Origin: an uncultured Eggerthella sp. | Lineage (GTDB): Bacteria; Actinomycetota; Coriobacteriia; Coriobacteriales; Eggerthellaceae | Assembly: GCA_905203045.1 (NCBI GenBank) | Contig: CAJKUH010000001.1 | Coordinates: forward strand, 124,001 to 188,000 | Reading direction: 5' to 3' | Length of the DNA: 64,000 nt | In this document: positions 63,039-64,000 of the stretch, one piece after another | How positions within the stretch are numbered: position 1 is the stretch's first letter | Layout of the letters: each line of letters opens with the position of its first letter | Notes under the pieces: generated by a model | What the model saw: the letters and a program-made list of their open reading frames with translations, nothing else | Told to the model about the DNA's origin: nothing | Database searches by the model: none | Translations under genes and position numbers: made by a program

Positions 63039-64000
63039 TTACGCAACGCGCTCGATTGCGGCTTTGGCGGTTGACCCTGCGGCAAGCGTGTTTGGCGCTT
63101 TGCTTTTGGCTCGGGTGACGGCATACATGCCGGCGCATACGGTGGCGGAAACCGCCTCGGCTGCCAGCAGGGCCCATACCACGCCGTCGAGCCCGAAAAC
63201 CGCGCTGCCCACAAGGATGCAGGGGATCAGCGCCCCGCCGCGAACAATGGAAACCACGTTTGCGGCAATGCCTTTCCCTTCTGCCTGGAAAATGCCGGTG
63301 ATAAGGCCCGACACGCATTCGAAGGCGCAGGCGAAAAGCTGGGCGGTAAGGATGGCGGAAGCTATGGCTACCACGGCGCTATCAGCGGTGAACAGCGATA
63401 CAAGGGTTCCGCGGAAGGCGAAGACGATGCTGCCGGCGGCAAGACAGAACACGGCAAGGCAAAGAGTGGTTTTCTGCACGATTTCACGGACGCGGGCGTG
63501 GTTTTCGGCACCGTAGGCGGCTGCTATCAGGGGAACCACGCCTTCGAATATGCCCATGGCAACAAGGCCGATAAGCTGAATGATGCTCTGCGATACGCCG
63601 AACCCGGCAACTACTTCTTCGCCGTAGGCCATGGCGGCAGTGTTGAACACCAGACTCGAAACCGCGGTCAAAAGCGCCATGAGCATGGCGGCTGAGCCGA
63701 TTTTCAGCACTTCGGCAAGAAGGGCGGGCTTGATCACAGCGAAACGGGGGTCAATCGTGAACTCTGAGCTCTTTGCGATGGACGTGGCGTAGTAAATCAC
63801 GGCGGCAAGGTTGGCAATGGCGGTTGCCCATGCGGCACCGGCGACGCCGGCGTGCAGGCCGAAGATGAATGCCGGGTCAAGCACGATGTTAAGCACCGAG
63901 CTTCCCATCATGCCGTACATGGCGGTTTTCGAATCGGCTTTTGCGCGAACTACCTGGCACAACGCAAGGTTGAGCATTGAAGCGGGCACGGCAAGCGCGG
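63039..64000 (-). CDS. MATE-family efflux transporter (N-terminus outside window)
   Basis: About 320 C-terminal residues of a multidrug and toxic compound extrusion protein. The frame remains open to the window edge. Visible MATE features: AKADSKTAMYGMMGSSVLNIVLDP early, GVAGAAWATAIANL, AYGEEVVAGFGVSQSIIQL and FQAEGKG with paired 6-TM halves. It uses Na+ or H+ to expel cationic compounds; substrate unknown. The C-terminal tail is Ala/Lys-rich. The gap to the MgtE-like gene holds the small ORFs above and no clear terminator. Confidence 0.92.
   Translation of the reverse strand, partial: ALAVPASMLNLALCQVVRAKADSKTAMYGMMGSSVLNIVLDPAFIFGLHAGVAGAAWATAIANLAAVIYYATSIAKSSEFTIDPRFAVIKPALLAEVLKIGSAAMLMALLTAVSSLVFNTAAMAYGEEVVAGFGVSQSIIQLIGLVAMGIFEGVVPLIAAAYGAENHARVREIVQKTTLCLAVFCLAAGSIVFAFRGTLVSLFTADSAVVAIASAILTAQLFACAFECVSGLITGIFQAEGKGIAANVVSIVRGGALIPCILVGSAVFGLDGVVWALLAAEAVSATVCAGMYAVTRAKSKAPNTLAAGSTAKAAIERVA

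Overview
The window looks like chromosomal DNA of a high-GC, strictly anaerobic, gut-type actinobacterium of the class Coriobacteriia (Eggerthellaceae-like). This is inferred from gene content: iron-sulfur L-serine dehydratase, indolepyruvate:ferredoxin oxidoreductase, an NRMT-type magnesium transporter of the kind studied in Eggerthella lenta, a CoA-transferase, no respiratory oxidases, and frequent GTG/TTG starts behind strong GGAGG-like sites. No database search was possible. The left edge may cut the last codons of one gene and the right edge cuts a MATE transporter.

Layout. 1-5.1 kb: a small membrane protein, a convergent locus that looks like a type I toxin/antitoxin RNA pair, three small surface-type proteins and TrkH. 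5.1-13.8 kb: OB-fold-like secreted protein, RsgA, a family 2 glycosyltransferase, a TauE/SafE exporter, a LytS/LytTR-type two-component system, a HAD phosphatase, an LpdD-like protein and PurE. 13.8-19.9 kb: an aromatic 2-oxoacid module (IorA, IorB, arylacetate-type CoA ligase), an unrecognised repeat-containing small protein and a sodium:solute symporter. 20.1-34.8 kb: a four-gene surface locus (three proteins with one N-terminal membrane segment, then a 3,619-residue secreted protein rich in glycine repeats). It is flanked on both sides by C-terminal remnants of DUF4143-type ATPases, and an intact ATPase of that family follows.

36.5-42 kb: TetR regulator divergent from a heavy-metal P-type ATPase with a clear operator between them, L-serine dehydratase and a short-chain dehydrogenase. 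42.4-45.8 kb: a cysteine-type ABC importer in two transcription units that share a CCTA-N9-TAGG operator. 46-55.9 kb: ABC exporter, HMA-domain protein, diacylglycerol-type glycosyltransferase, tRNA-Thr(CGU), MFS exporter, CoA-transferase, AroE and citrate synthase. 56-64 kb: NhaC-family antiporter, HdeD-like protein, 5-formyl-THF cyclo-ligase, an NRMT-type transporter co-transcribed with an MgtE-N/CBS protein that lacks the MgtE channel, and a MATE transporter.

Intergenic regions carry three repeat families: seven complete short palindromes centred on GGGGACWGTCCCC-like cores (12.4, 17.8, 18.3, 43.5, 43.6, 46.0 and 58.9 kb), three elements of about 150 bp with long terminal inverted repeats (12.9, 39.2 and 51.6 kb), and a structured element of about 120 bp present twice (11.4 and 42.0 kb). 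The most promising unexplained items are the bracketed giant-surface-protein locus, the NRMT/MgtE-like pair with a small ORF ending at its ribosome binding site, the type I toxin-antitoxin candidate, the tandem-repeat small protein, and the 32-bp iterons before the intact ATPase.
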